This document shows, piece by piece, positions 22,249 to 33,094 of a stretch of 64,000 nucleotides of DNA (the first letter of the stretch is position 1; every line of letters begins with the position of its first letter). Source of the DNA: Chlorops oryzae (lineage: Eukaryota > Arthropoda > Insecta > Diptera > Chloropidae); the NCBI GenBank assembly GCA_020466095.1, contig CM035806.1, forward strand, positions 1,837,102-1,901,101. Direction: 5' to 3'. The position numbers were made by a program, and so were the translations under genes. The notes below the pieces were generated by a model that saw nothing but the letters and a program-made list of their open reading frames with translations, made no database searches and was not told the DNA's origin.

Positions 22249-23180
22249 TGAGTCAATGAACTACATTAATGATAAGGCACTGGGGGACAGTGAGATCGCA
22301 TTGAAGTTTGCATTATTGTTCTCTTCACGTAATTTCGATGCACTGGCGATGAAGGAGACCAAAGTGCGGAGTGCCATGCTCAAGATTTTAGAGACGAATT
22401 TCTTAAATGCTGATACTTTTCGAGTTCATGACAAGGAACGCTTGTATAATTCGATAACACTGCTTGGCGAATACTATAATAGAGTTCGTTTGGCTGATAA
22501 CTCTCCAATAACGATTCTCGGTGAGTCATTAATTGGCTTGCTTAAACGTGAAATCGAAGGTCAGGAGATTATTGACGCTAAGCTAGCGAAGCTAATATTA
22601 TCCCAAATGACGCTAAATGGCGATATAATGCGTGCGCGTCATCAGCAAGATATAACACAATTGCTATTTCACATTCGTCGGAATCTTGTTGAACAGACCA
22701 AGCTTAATTCGACGGTAAAGGCACTGTTGCTGATGACGCTGGATCTGTATTATCGGAAATTTGCAAATCTTGGCTCAGAGCTTGAAAGTTTTTATACTAA
22801 ATACTTGGTTCTCGATCAGGAAGAAGACAAGGGCAATAATAATAATAATAAAAGAATCTAAGCACACCGACAGAACAGAAAATAAATGAAGACACCGATT
22901 CGTTAGACGTGCCGAATGATACATACGAAGCTCAGCCAACGCAAAAGAAATGGAGTGAGCAAGTCTGTGAGGATTCAATGTTTGAAAATGACATTTTACC
23001 AGACTATGATGCTATAAATGCAGAAAGTACAATCCCTGCAAATGATCATTTGAACAGTAATAATATTGATCACAAAAGATCGAATCAAAATCGTGAAGGA
23101 GGTTTTCGAAATACTCGACGTCCGCATGGTCAGAGATCACCAAGGCCGCTTAAACAGTCAACGAACGAGAAACGCGGAAG
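22249..23180 (+). CDS. MIF4G-domain gene, coding exon 2 (apparent frameshift)
   Basis: Acceptor CCTTGCAG at 22241-22248. TG from exon 1 plus T gives Cys, then ESMNYINDKALGDSEIALKF. This exon carries most of the MIF4G HEAT-like helices: FALLFSSRNFDALAMKE, SAMLKILETNF, LYNSITLLGEYYNRVRL, ILGESLIGLLKREI, LAKLILSQMTLNGDIMR, VKALLLMTLDLYYRKF. After (AAT)5-AAAA at about 22838-22854 the frame meets TAA (22859-22861). One extra A would restore a long acidic/basic linker (KNLSTPTEQKINEDTDSLD to KRG) up to the donor at 23181 (phase 2), which joins exon 3 in frame. Most likely a 1-base homopolymer error or allele; a truncated protein is the alternative. Confidence 0.85.
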
Positions 23181-23204
23181 GTAAGAGAGTTCATTAAAGA
23201 TTTT

Positions 23205-23364
23205 TATACCCGACACACTCTGTGTCGAGGGTATATTGCGTTTGTTGGGTTGTGTGTAACACCCAGAACCAGTCGCGATAGACCATACAAAATGTATATA
23301 GAAATGATCAGCGTCACCAGGAGATTCGATTTAGACATGTCCGTCCGTCTGTCCGTCTGTCTGT

Positions 23365-23398
<34 letters not shown>

Positions 23399-24105
23399 CT
23401 GTCTGTTTGTATACAGTTATCTTATCGAAGGAGTTCAGCTATCTCGAGAAAATGTGGTATGCGTGCTCACGGGGACATGAGTAAGAACAATTTCGAGAAT
23501 GGACCCGATCGGACCATTTTTAGGGGTACCTCCAGTACTAGGGTCTGTTACGAAAATCACAAAAATTGCTCTAAAATCGGAGTTTTTCAAGATATTTTGA
23601 TGAAACTTGGTATTTGAACATGTTTAAAGGCAAGTAATATGATTTCAAAAAATTTGTGGGCGTGGCATAAGGGCGTTTTTCGAAAATTGTCTCCTACACC
23701 CGAAATACAAATGGGACTTGAACGAAAGTTGGCACGTATGCTTCCTTGATAGCCAGTAACGTCCTCCCCAAAATTTTTTTCGATAGAACCATTATTAAGG
23801 GTACCTCTAGTACTAGGGTCTGTCACAAAAATCCCAAAAATGCCTCAAAAGCGGACTTTATTGAAATATTTCAATGAAACTTAGAATTTAAGCGTATATA
23901 TAGGGGTCCGATTAGAATCCCAAAAAAAATGGAAAATTGGGCGTGGAAAAAGGGCGGTTTACATAAAGAAATTCAACAAAAGTCGGTATATGGGGCTCCT
24001 TATGGCCTTAAACACCTCTTGATATTAAAAATTATTTGAACATGTGTGTTTGTGTCGGGTATTCTATTGTCAGGCTCGCCTGACTATAACACCCTTACTT
24101 GTTTT
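23205..24105 (+). mobile_element. GTCY-core interspersed repeat, copy A (in MIF4G intron)
   Basis: Starts TATACCCGACACACTCTGTG, has the GTCCGTCTGTCTG microsatellite core at about 23340-23405, and ends near GTCAGGCTCGCCTGACTATA and CTTGTTTT. The ends share GTGTCGGGTAT in inverted form. Three more copies lie at 26952, 35615 and 50881 (reverse). The architecture, conserved flanks around a GTCY microsatellite, resembles mini-me/DINE-type repeats of Diptera; that label is inferred. It fills most of the intron. Confidence 0.8.
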
Positions 24106-24561
24106 AAATCAAATTTAACATGTTTGAAAGAAATCTCGAAAAAATGCACTAACAAAATTTCTTTGTACCTAGAAGTCATTGAATTTTGCCTTCTTTAATC
24201 TGTAGGTATATATGTATATATTCCGTGATATTCATTCTTTTTCTGGTCAGTGTTTAGACAAAATAGCACACATAGTATTATGTTTGCCGTCGCGCTGTCC
24301 ACAAGCGTAGTTTGCATTCATCCTTCATCCTCAATAAGGTTTTTTTTATCTCGCTTATGATATGTTATTTGACGGCACTTTGTCCTGTTATTATGACGTT
24401 TATTGCTTCAGTGACCATATATCGCCACAGTTGTCTGTCTGCAAACTGTTCAGCTCATGTGCACTCAATTGTTTTGAAATCGTTTCTTCATTTTGTCAAT
24501 TACACACATACCCATTTACCAAACATAATAATAAATTCTTTTTTATAATCCTTTTATTTAG

Positions 24562-25682
24562 CCATGAATACCTTCCTCATAATCAATCACAGAACGTTAA
24601 TGGCGAAGAAGCTGATGAAACCAAGCCGCTGCCACGTTGGAGGGCAACACGCTTCAATCGGGAAGAGGACCAGCACAGCGACAATTCGCGCAATCGTTTC
24701 AGACGTTTCAGTGGCAGTTTCGACGATGACCATCAAAGTGTACGCAGCGAGGGAGGAAGCATACGATTGTATAGTATTAACGATCGATTGAAGCATTCAC
24801 AGGAAAAAATGGAGCGCAGCAACAATAATTACAGTTTCATTGTCAACTCGAATTGGGATCGGCAGTCGCAACGCGATGACCGCAGTGAGCGATCTTACAT
24901 CAGTAATTATGAGTATGGCAACAAGCAACGACGTGGATATAGAAATTATAACAATCGCCAGAACTATGATAAACCACCGCGCTTCCAGAAGAATCGCAAA
25001 CCGAATGAACAGCAAAAACAACAGCATGACCAACCACAACAGCAACAACAACAACCGCAGCACCCTGAGCAACAACAACATCAGGATACAGAAGAGCAAC
25101 AAAATAAAAATTACAGCGAGAATTGGCGTCGAAATCGCGCCAATACCAATAACTCCAATCAGGGGAATTATGATGAAGGGCGCGCCAGTACATTGCCACG
25201 TCCGGCAAAAACGAATTTCGATGGCAGCATTAAATCGGCATCCTTCCGACGCAGTCAGAGTCCAACACATCAGCAACGAGAATTTCATAGAAATCAACCG
25301 CACAGAGGCGGCGGCGGTGGTATGCATCGTAACTTTAACGGACGTTATGGAAGCCAGAATAGCATTCACAGCGAAGAAGCAGCAGGCCCATCCGATGAGG
25401 GTCGTCAACATCAACATCAACATACAACATCAACAACAGCAACAGCACCAACACCAGCAACCAAGACAGCCACATAGTCATCGAGGTGGTGGCGGTGGCG
25501 GTGGTCGTCGCTTTCCAATGCATCAGCGACGACAACAGAAGCAACAAGAAGTTACAAAATCAGAAAACTGGGATGAAAATCCACAGGATTCAGGCGAAGC
25601 CGTAACAAAAGAAAATAACGAGCTTGTCCGCAATGCTCGCCAAACCACTGAATACATGAACTATCTATCCTCAAAGAAATGA
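24562..25682 (+). CDS. MIF4G-domain gene, last coding exon (apparent frameshift)
   Basis: Acceptor CTTTTATTTAG ends at 24561. AG from exon 2 plus C gives Ser, then HEYLPHNQSQNVNGEEADET. It encodes a disordered, RNA-binding-like tail: Arg/Ser/Asn-rich (RFNREEDQHSDNSRNRFRRF), Gln/His runs, RASTLPRP, SASFRRSQSP and Gly runs. In the CAA/CAT repeat around 25405-25425 the frame changes. The downstream frame carries HRGGGGGGGRRFPMHQ and the non-repetitive C terminus LVRNARQTTEYMNYLSSKK, stop TGA at 25680-25682. Without the shift the protein would end ATKTAT at 25477. The complex tail in the second frame suggests the shift is an artefact or recent mutation. Confidence 0.8.
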
Positions 25683-26560
25683 GATCAGGCCACACAGCGG
25701 CCGGATGCGCTGGGCTCGGAACGGAAAAAACGAAGCAGAGCAAATCGGCGCCGAAGAGCTAAACAAAAAAACAATAGCGATCCTAAAAGCAATTAAATTC
25801 TATTTTTTGGAATTAACTATTGCTTACTCTTCAAATTTCGATTCTTCCATGTTTGTTTTCGTTTTCGTTTTCATAATTATTCGCTAATGAACTTTCTTAT
25901 TTTTAGTTTATAGTTTTTTAGTTTATTTTTTAATTTTTTAAATTTTTATTTCAATTTAATTTGGTAGTATGTAGTCTCAAACAAATTGCTCAAATGCAGT
26001 TATCCTAGAAACATAATCCATAGCTATCATTTTTCAAACAGTGTGAAACTGTCTTAAGTTTTCTACTCCATTTATTCCTTTTTTTTTTTTTTTGTGCTTT
26101 CGTATTTTACCATGTCGACTTATAATTTTTTTTTTTTACTTATAAAATGCTTGGTTTCTACTGCGTAATTGCGTAGATTTGAATGATGATTTTTCTTACC
26201 ATTATATATATATATATGATTATGATTATTTCCACTTTTGTTAAACATCACAGAATAAAGCAGCTTAAGATTTAAGTCTGCTATTCAAATATTGTACTTG
26301 AAAAAGGCGTGCGTTACACACACAAATGCATTGTGTCAGAAAATAATTACATATTGTAAATAATTTAAGGACCACGCATGTCGCAAAATCTTCCGAAATT
26401 AAAGAATAAAAGGAAAACATATTAAATTGTTGAAAAATCTCTTACGATATATATATTGTGTATGAAAATTTATGAAAAGTTACTGCGGCAGCATATATGT
26501 ATGTTTATTGTGTAGTTGCTAGTTTAAGAAATTTATCAAAAGTATCAAAATAAAATGAGA
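25683..26560 (+). other. Probable 3' UTR of the MIF4G gene
   Basis: AT-rich, no frames. AATAAA signals at 26254-26259, 26405-26410 and 26549-26554 are candidate polyadenylation signals. The true end cannot be chosen from sequence alone. Confidence 0.5.
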
Positions 26561-26951
26561 AACTTATGTCACTAATTCATTTTTATGAAATGGCAGGGGG
26601 CGGGCTTTCTTCGAATTTAAAGGATCAAAAAAAAAAAATAAGACAACCACCTGCTCGATTGCTTTGGAGAACATGTGTAGGAATTTAAATTTTATACTTA
26701 TTGATACGGGAAAACTAATCGATCAACAACTGATACTTTGCATTATCCGAATTATTTCTGTCATGGAATCATATAAACAAGGCCTTCTAAAGTATTGCAC
26801 ACTCTTTACAGTATTCGTGTCTTATTTTCGTATTTATAACAATCTCGACACACTCTGTTCAAAGTTATTGCGTTGGTCGTCGATTAAACCCAGGAACAGT
26901 CGATAATGACACAAATATATTAGAACCATATCTACCACCAGAGATTTCATT

Positions 26952-27807
26952 TACCCGACATGATCCGTCGTTTTGTCTGTTTGTGTGGTCTGTTGTACAC
27001 CCAGACCTATCGAAGGATGAGCAAACATTATGACAGAAATTTGATCATGCGTGCCCAGGGAGACATGAGTAGACAGTCCGTCACAGAATTGTTTGACATG
27101 TCGTCCGTCTGTCTGTATACAGTTATCTTATCGAAGGAGTTGAGCTATCTTGACAAAATTTGGTATGCGTGCTCACGGGGACATGAGTAAAACAAGTTCA
27201 AGAATGGACCCGATCGGACATTTTTAGGGTACCTCCAGTACTAGGGTCTGTACAAAATCTCAAAAACTGCCCCAAAATCGAGTTTTTCAAATATTTTGAT
27301 GAATTTGATATTTGACATATTTAAAGGAAGTAATATATTTCCAAAAATTTTAAAAGTGGGCGTGGCAAAGGGCGTTTTCGAAAATTGTCTCCTACACCCG
27401 AAATTCAAATGGGACTTGAACGAAATTTGGCACTTATGCTTCCTTTGTAGCGATAAACATCCTCCCAAAAAATTTCCTTGGTCGGTCCATTATTAAGGGT
27501 ACCTCCAGTACTAGGGTCTGTCACAAAAATCTCAAAACTGCCCCAAAATCGGATTTTTTTGAGATATTCCACTGAAACTTAGAATTTGAGCATATGTATA
27601 TTAAGGCCTCCGATTAGAATTTAAAAAAAATTGGAAAAGTGGGCGTGGCAAAAGGGCGGTTTTCATAAAGAAATTCAACAAAAGTCGGTATATGGGGCCC
27701 GTAATGGCCTTAAACACCTCTTGATATTAAAAATTATTTGAACATGTGAGTCTGTGTCGGGTATTTTATTGTCAGGCTCGCCTGACTATAACACCTTTAC
27801 TTGTTTT
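26952..27807 (+). mobile_element. GTCY-core interspersed repeat, copy B
   Basis: Same family and orientation as 23205-24105, with a degenerate left part (CCCGACATGATCCG) and a shortened GTCCGTCTGTCTG core at about 27102-27117. The right end GTCAGGCTCGCCTGACTATA is intact. It lies downstream of the MIF4G gene. Confidence 0.8.
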
Positions 27808-28539
27808 TTTTTTTTTTTGGTTATGTACAACTATGGATGTCTGTTCATCAATTTCTGCCCATAAAAAATAACTTTTCATAGGGAATACGTACATGCCTAC
27901 ATCACGACTAAGGAACAGAGATAATCTAAAGTTTATATCCGCTCTTGAAGGGCGATTCTCCAAAGATCTGTTCACTTTTAACGTACCCATGATCTTTCTA
28001 ATAGCGATACGAGTCTCTGCCTAAATCCTTGGAGACCTTTTTTTTGTGGACAATGTAATCCGATACGATTTTGGCAAAAATTTTCTTCCAATACAACAAT
28101 TTTCTCCTTTTCGTCTGCAAATGGAATGGAAAATAGACACATACAAATTTCAATTGGAAATATTTGATAACTGCGATTGCTTTACTGGCCCGTTGACTAG
28201 AGTTGGCTTTCAAAAGGTCAGTTTCAACTTCAAATATCTTCCTTACTGCAGCCAAGCTTTGGTAGAAGTCTACATACATACATACAAACGTGTTATAAGA
28301 CACCATCTACATCTACCCTACGGATAATTTGTTCCAAAATTATTCAGCAATAAAATAATTCCTTCTGAAATACTCCTGAAAATGCATGGTCAATTGGACG
28401 CCATTCGTCCGTACCCAGGTGCTGAGAAAGAAAGTGGGTTACTTCCGTCCGAAAGATAAAAATTAGAAGCCTACTTATATACATACATTGCTGAAGTTGC
28501 GCATACAAATAGAGGCAAATCAGAATATGACATACAATG
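27808..28539. other. Non-coding intergenic DNA
   Basis: Open frames of 70-100 codons run on both strands without recognisable domains. CATACATACATAC short runs near 28270. Nothing else supported. Confidence 0.4.
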
Positions 28540-28913
28540 TACACTAGGGCGGGGTCGATTCATTTTCCCAAAATTGGTATGTATAGCATAATAGCTAAAT
28601 CGTAATCTACGAGAAATTCGAAAAAAATTTCCCTCACAAACCATGACCTTCAAATCAATCCCTGTGCCACTCAAATCGACCTCAAAATTTATCAATGCTG
28701 AGAAGTTTTCATTGAAATTATTTTTTCTTAATTTTTTTGACAAATTGACAAACTTTTAGGTCGATTTGCGCGGAACAGGGATTGATTTTAGGGCCATGGT
28801 TTTTGAGAGAAATTTTCTTAGAATTTGTCGTAGATTATGGTTTTGCTATATATGTATATCATTTTTTATTTTTTTCTACCCATATAGTACATAAATCGAC
28901 CCGGCCTACTGTA
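28540..28913. mobile_element. TA-flanked palindromic MITE
   Basis: TACACTAGGGCGGGGTCGAT on the left; the right end complement is TACAGTAGGCCGGGTCGATT. The arms continue as an imperfect long hairpin, with matching CAAATCAATCCCTGT / ACAGGGATTGATTT segments. About 375 bp. Confidence 0.75.
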
Positions 28914-29790
28914 CACACATATATGAGCAAATGGAACGTTTTTGAATTCGAGTTCATTAGCATAATACATCAGAACTCCTCTGTTTCTCCACCGATTTTG
29001 GATAAAATTGTATTTCAGATATACTTAAAATAGCAATCTATTATTTAAAGCTTTCAAAAAAATTGTGAAAAATTTGTTTTTTTATCCAAAAATTAAAATT
29101 AAAATTTGACAAGTTGGAAAAAATCGTAATTTTTTTTTGCAACTTTGACTGTTTGTAGTTCAAAAACTAAGTAAAGTTCGATTCAAACAAGTGATTTATA
29201 ATTTTAAAGGGTAGATATTTATATTTTTGATTATATATTTTTATAATATGCTGTATATATATACGATTTTATTAGAGCAAAAAGTTCTTAAGTTATATTA
29301 AAGGGTAAATCTTTATATTTTTGGTTATATATTTTTATAATATGCTATATATATATATATACGATTTTATTAGAGCAAAAAGTTCTTAAGTTATTTAGCA
29401 AAAGTGACCAAAAAACTAGTTTTTAGCCTATATATATGTATGTCAAATACTATTCTTCGTTAAAATAAATCAGTGATATTTTCGCAATCGGTGACTCCGA
29501 ATTAGTTAAAAAGAATTGCGTTTGAGCGATGCCCAACTTTTTTTTTTTTTGTAAACTAGTGTAATGTGCCTAGATCTATCTTAAAATAATCCACATATTA
29601 CAATTCACATTTAGACGTTCACTGAACATAACCATAATCATTCATAAGTACATTTAAAGCTTAAAAAGAAATAATAATAAAAAAAATATTGACTTAATTT
29701 TCAGCGGAAAGATTGGATGATGATTGGCTATAAATAGCAAGCCGTGATTCATCCTTATCGCTTGCAACGTTTTAAGCGTCAATAAAAATT
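28914..29790. other. Intergenic AT-rich DNA with a two-unit tandem repeat
   Basis: Mostly T-rich DNA. Units of about 94 bp at 29205-29298 and 29299-29394 both run from AAAGGGTA(G/A)AT to AAAAAGTTCTTAAGTTAT with an internal TATATATA run. No gene seen. The 3' end of the minus-strand RING-DM9 transcript should fall in 29600-29790. Confidence 0.6.
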
Positions 29791-30546
29791 TTACTTTGCT
29801 TTTTTTTCCGGTTCTTTCTCTTTTGGTACGCGCACCAATATTTCGTACTGAGTTACATTGACTTCTTTTCCCTTGTATGGCATATAGAGAACGCCATGCG
29901 ATGGATGCAATTTTCCAGGCAAAGTTAATCCCTCATACTTGCCGCGGCCCGTATAAAGATTCTCGCCGGATTCAGTGTAGCCAGTTATGATAGCACCTTC
30001 CGGTGCATGTCCATGAAAATCGGCCACCCATTTATAATCGCAATCCAAAAGCAATTCAACATCTTGTCTCAAGAAATGTGCTTCGCATGCAAACGGAGCG
30101 TAGGCGCCACGTTTTTTTGGTACATAATTCGCTGGCAAAAGATCCTCATACATATACACACGGGCCACATAGGCATCGTTGCCTTCGTCATCGGTACCAG
30201 CTTTAATAGCGCCTTCCGGCTCACTCTGATCACTCTGATTATTCTCCCAATCAATAGGCAACCAAATGTCGCCCTTGTACACCTCACTATCCACATCGTC
30301 TTCGGCGGTACGCACTCCAAAATTTAAATACACACGATGGATTCGATTACGGTGACAGCTCCGACGGCACTGTGGACAGCTCGGATTCCGTTGCAACCAA
30401 CGAGTCACACAATTCAGATGGAACAGATGTCCACAGAATATGGTGGCGTAGACAACATCGTTCGCCTTGTAGAATTCACTGCAAATCGCGCACATAATAT
30501 TCAACGACGACTCCATTGTGACTAAACGCAAATTCCCTTCGATCAC
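29791..30546 (-). CDS. RING finger plus DM9-repeat protein
   Basis: A single open exon of 251 codons from the first ATG. The Met at codon 11 (MESSLNIMCAICSEF) may be the true start, since the RING follows at once. RING: C19, C22, C38, H40, H43, C46, C57, C60 (C3H2C3), an arrangement typical of E3 ubiquitin ligases. After a basic link (HRNRIHRVYLNFG) come two DM9 (DUF3421) repeats, about residues 93-165 (WLPIDW ... PEGAIKAGTD ... YVARVYMYEDLLPANYVP) and 168-240 (DYKWVADFHG ... PEGAIITGYTESGENLYTGR ... LHPSHGVLYMPYKG). It ends in a Lys/Glu tail. The arrangement matches RING-DM9 proteins known from Drosophila (CG10916-like, from memory). The target is unknown. No intron is visible. Confidence 0.88.
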   Translation of the reverse strand: MIEGNLRLVTMESSLNIMCAICSEFYKANDVVYATIFCGHLFHLNCVTRWLQRNPSCPQCRRSCHRNRIHRVYLNFGVRTAEDDVDSEVYKGDIWLPIDWENNQSDQSEPEGAIKAGTDDEGNDAYVARVYMYEDLLPANYVPKKRGAYAPFACEAHFLRQDVELLLDCDYKWVADFHGHAPEGAIITGYTESGENLYTGRGKYEGLTLPGKLHPSHGVLYMPYKGKEVNVTQYEILVRVPKEKEPEKKAK

Positions 30547-31069
30547 TCGTTCAAATACACAGATAATTTCACAATAATTTCAATTGGGGAAATTTCGCTC
30601 TTTCGCTTTCTTGGCTTAAGTCATTGCTAAGAACCCCAAAGCAAAATAGAATAACAAGAAAAAGTCGAAAATATGTACATACTGTATGCGGTGTTGCCAC
30701 CAAATTTTACATAAATTATATGAAAAAAAAGTATCTTTTCGAACATAAATCTTTTGAGTTATACATAAAAGATATGCATGGGAAAATAAACCATAAACTA
30801 AATGGCTCAGCTAGACACATTAATTTATCCATCTCCCAAACTAATTTTGTGTCCATTTTCAAGCTTGCACAGTAGATTTGTAAAGCTTGAGGTACAATAG
30901 GTGCGACAGAACGACACGACAAAACGATTTGTCGCATCCGATTTGTCGTGTTGCAAGCCAATGTACAATAGCAGGGAAAATCGTATCGTTTGCAATCATA
31001 TGTTATTCGCAAACGACAAAAAATTTGACAAAAACATTTTAAACCTTGCGATAAAAAAAAAGTAGGAGA

Positions 31070-31321
31070 TTGAGAGCATTAAGCTCGCACCGAATTTTGT
31101 TGTATGCAACGGCAGCATTTTTAGGCCATCGAAAATACATTGAGGCAAAAAAGCGCACGCGAAAGTGGTGGGTTCGACCAATGTTCGAATGTCGGGACCC
31201 ATTGGGATTTTACGCTACAACATTTATTGGAATGAAAAAAGACGATCCTGAAATGTTTTGTAAGGCCGCTCGTATGAATGTTCAGAAATTTGACATTGAC
31301 TATTTGAGTGTAGTTTTCTAG
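31070..31321 (+). pseudogene. Harbinger transposase N-terminal remnant
   Basis: The open frame contains TRKWWVRPMFECRDPLGFYA, then PEMFCKAARMNVQKFDIDYL. This follows the (R/K)WWVRP...GF...F..(T/A)RM...FD.LL pattern in front of the DDE domain in HARBI1-like transposases. The frame stops after 83 codons, before any catalytic residue. Confidence 0.65.
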
Positions 31322-31450
31322 CTATTTCTTGCCGCACGTGGTCCTTCCAATCGCTTTTTTATAGTGCGGATGGCCCTTGTCATAAAACATATGCTTTTCG
31401 CGCACCAAATCTATTAATATTTGAATATTTTCCTCGCTGAGCTTATCCAT
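31322..31450 (-). pseudogene. MADF-domain ORF remnant of Harbinger
   Basis: Minus strand from ATG 31450: MDKLSEENIQILIDLVREKH, then MFYDKGHPHYKK, a 1-base frame change, then DWKDHVRQEIARKL. The pattern (LI.LV...P.LYD..H..Y.....W..V..EI) is that of MADF DNA-binding domains, the usual second protein of PIF/Harbinger elements. It converges on the transposase remnant, and the deletion junction is near 31320. Confidence 0.6.
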
Positions 31451-31615
31451 TTCATAACTTCCATTTACCTTTCAAAACAGATGTTTCAGATATCAGCCCT
31501 GTTTTTAACGCAACCATCCCTGTTTTCAGAATGTCAAATCGTGTCGGAGCGACAAATATTCAATTTTTCGAATATTTGTCGCATCGTGCTGTCGTATCCG
31601 AGAGCATTGTACGTT

Positions 31616-32326
31616 GTTCCATAGGTTTGCGTGTATTGATATTACATTTGACAGATCAAGCTTGAAGATACAGATTCAGGCGAAAATATACAAATTTCGT
31701 ATAATTATCCGCAAAGTGGCAACACTGATACTGTATGTAAAACAAACGCCAAAAAAACACGAATGACGCCAGTAGCCAATTGGCTACTGCATGACTCTTC
31801 AGTGCTCTTCAGTGAGTTCATAGAGTGCAAATTTTTTGCTCGAATCTTGAAACATTTTTCGATGAAAACATTGCATTGACTTGAATTCGAGAATTTCATT
31901 TATGAGATCCATTTTACGCTGCATTCAATGATTTCTGTGACGAGCTGTTACTTCAATTAATCGGAGCAAATGAGTAGGTTGGTCTCTTTCTAGATGTGCA
32001 TGTTTTTCAATTAAAACATTGAGTCTTGAGTGCACTTCAGTCATTATTCCAATATATTTTCGGTATTTCTAATTCTATATACATAGAGGCAGTGCATCAT
32101 TTAGATATATTTTAACTTTACACTAATTTCAATAAGATAATTTTTGCAAAATTGTTAGAAAAATTGCAAGTTTGAGAGTAATTAACTTTTAACACACGTA
32201 AAACTTGATAGAATTTAGTATTAGTTTTTTTTTTTTTTTTTTTTTTTGTCTTCACAATGGATTTCTGATTTTGTGGGACAACGGTCAAATATGGGGAATT
32301 TGAAATATTTTTCCGGGGGTTTCCAG
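31616..32326. other. Non-coding DNA
   Basis: A palindrome CCAGTAGCCAATTGGCTACT sits near 31769. T run of about 24 near 32225. No gene recognised. Confidence 0.4.
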
Positions 32327-33070
32327 CAGTGTTTGAAAATGGAAATTTCAGTGTGTACCTAAAATGGTCCATAAATTGTACCTAAATATAGTAAAGTGTA
32401 CCTAATATACCCACCTGGAAATTGTTTCATAAATGACGAATAATATACCCAGCCGGAATAGCAAATTCATTAATGTTTTCACCGAAGATAGGGAAATTTG
32501 AGTACTTCTCAAATCTGATGACATGGTCATTTACATGGTCTTAATTATCCATTGCATCAAACCTCTATTTTGGCTGCGATATTTAAACACAAATGCGACG
32601 AAATTTGAAATTTTCTTATTTTTAAGGAGGCACTGCCAAGTCCAGAGTCTGACTCACACAAATATGTTTCGGAACGATTACATTTGATTGCATGAGAAAG
32701 AAAGAGCAGCACAGAGCATCTTACAATCAAACGTCTCTTGCCTTCGCACGTCATTCTCTACTTACTTCATTGTTTCAGAACATTTGTTCGTGTGTCTGAC
32801 TCTACACCAACATAAAATACAAGGTGAAACATAAAAACATCTAACACCTAGTCTGTAATCTGGAAGCATTATGCTTCTTGTTTTGAGAAATGTATAAAAC
32901 AATTTCTGCAAACACTACTCAGATAACCACAGAAGACCTTTCACCATTTAATTCACTAAAACAATTTCTTCATCTTGAAATTGTACCTAAAATGGATTAA
33001 TTGTACCTAATGTACCTTTGAAGTAAAAAAGGGCCGAAAAAGGTACAATTACACTACTTTTCCAACACTG
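32327..33070. mobile_element. hAT-like MITE with 7/8 TSD
   Basis: Termini CAGTGTTTGAAAATGGAAA and TTTTCCAACACTG. TSD GTTTCCAG (32319-32326) versus GTTTCCAC (33071-33078). Subterminal TGTACCTAAAATGG motifs repeat at both ends. An inner inverted pair (CTGACTCACACAAAT / TTTGTTCGTGTGTCTGACTC) may mark a second, nested hairpin. 744 bp, no coding frame. Confidence 0.8.
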
Positions 33071-33094
33071 GTTTCCACTTGCACCATCTGGCAG

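Larger units (their letters stand above)
30890..31615. mobile_element. Decayed PIF/Harbinger-type element
   Basis: Imperfect inverted ends containing TACAAT...GACAGAACGACACGAC on the left and the complement TACAATGCTCTCGGATACGA on the right; exact edges and the 3-bp duplication are uncertain. It contains an N-terminal transposase remnant (plus) and a MADF-domain remnant (minus). This ORF pair is what autonomous insect Harbingers carry. The transposase catalytic region is gone, so the copy is dead. Confidence 0.65.

Noticed and set aside
24797..25423. Hydrophobic 208-codon minus-strand ORF and a 280-codon alternative plus ORF
   Set aside because: Shadow frames of the Gln/Arg/Asn-rich last exon of the MIF4G gene; only the last part of the alternative plus frame is real, after the frameshift.
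30003..30327. Plus-strand ORFs opposite the RING-DM9 gene
   Set aside because: Antisense shadows of a well supported coding exon.
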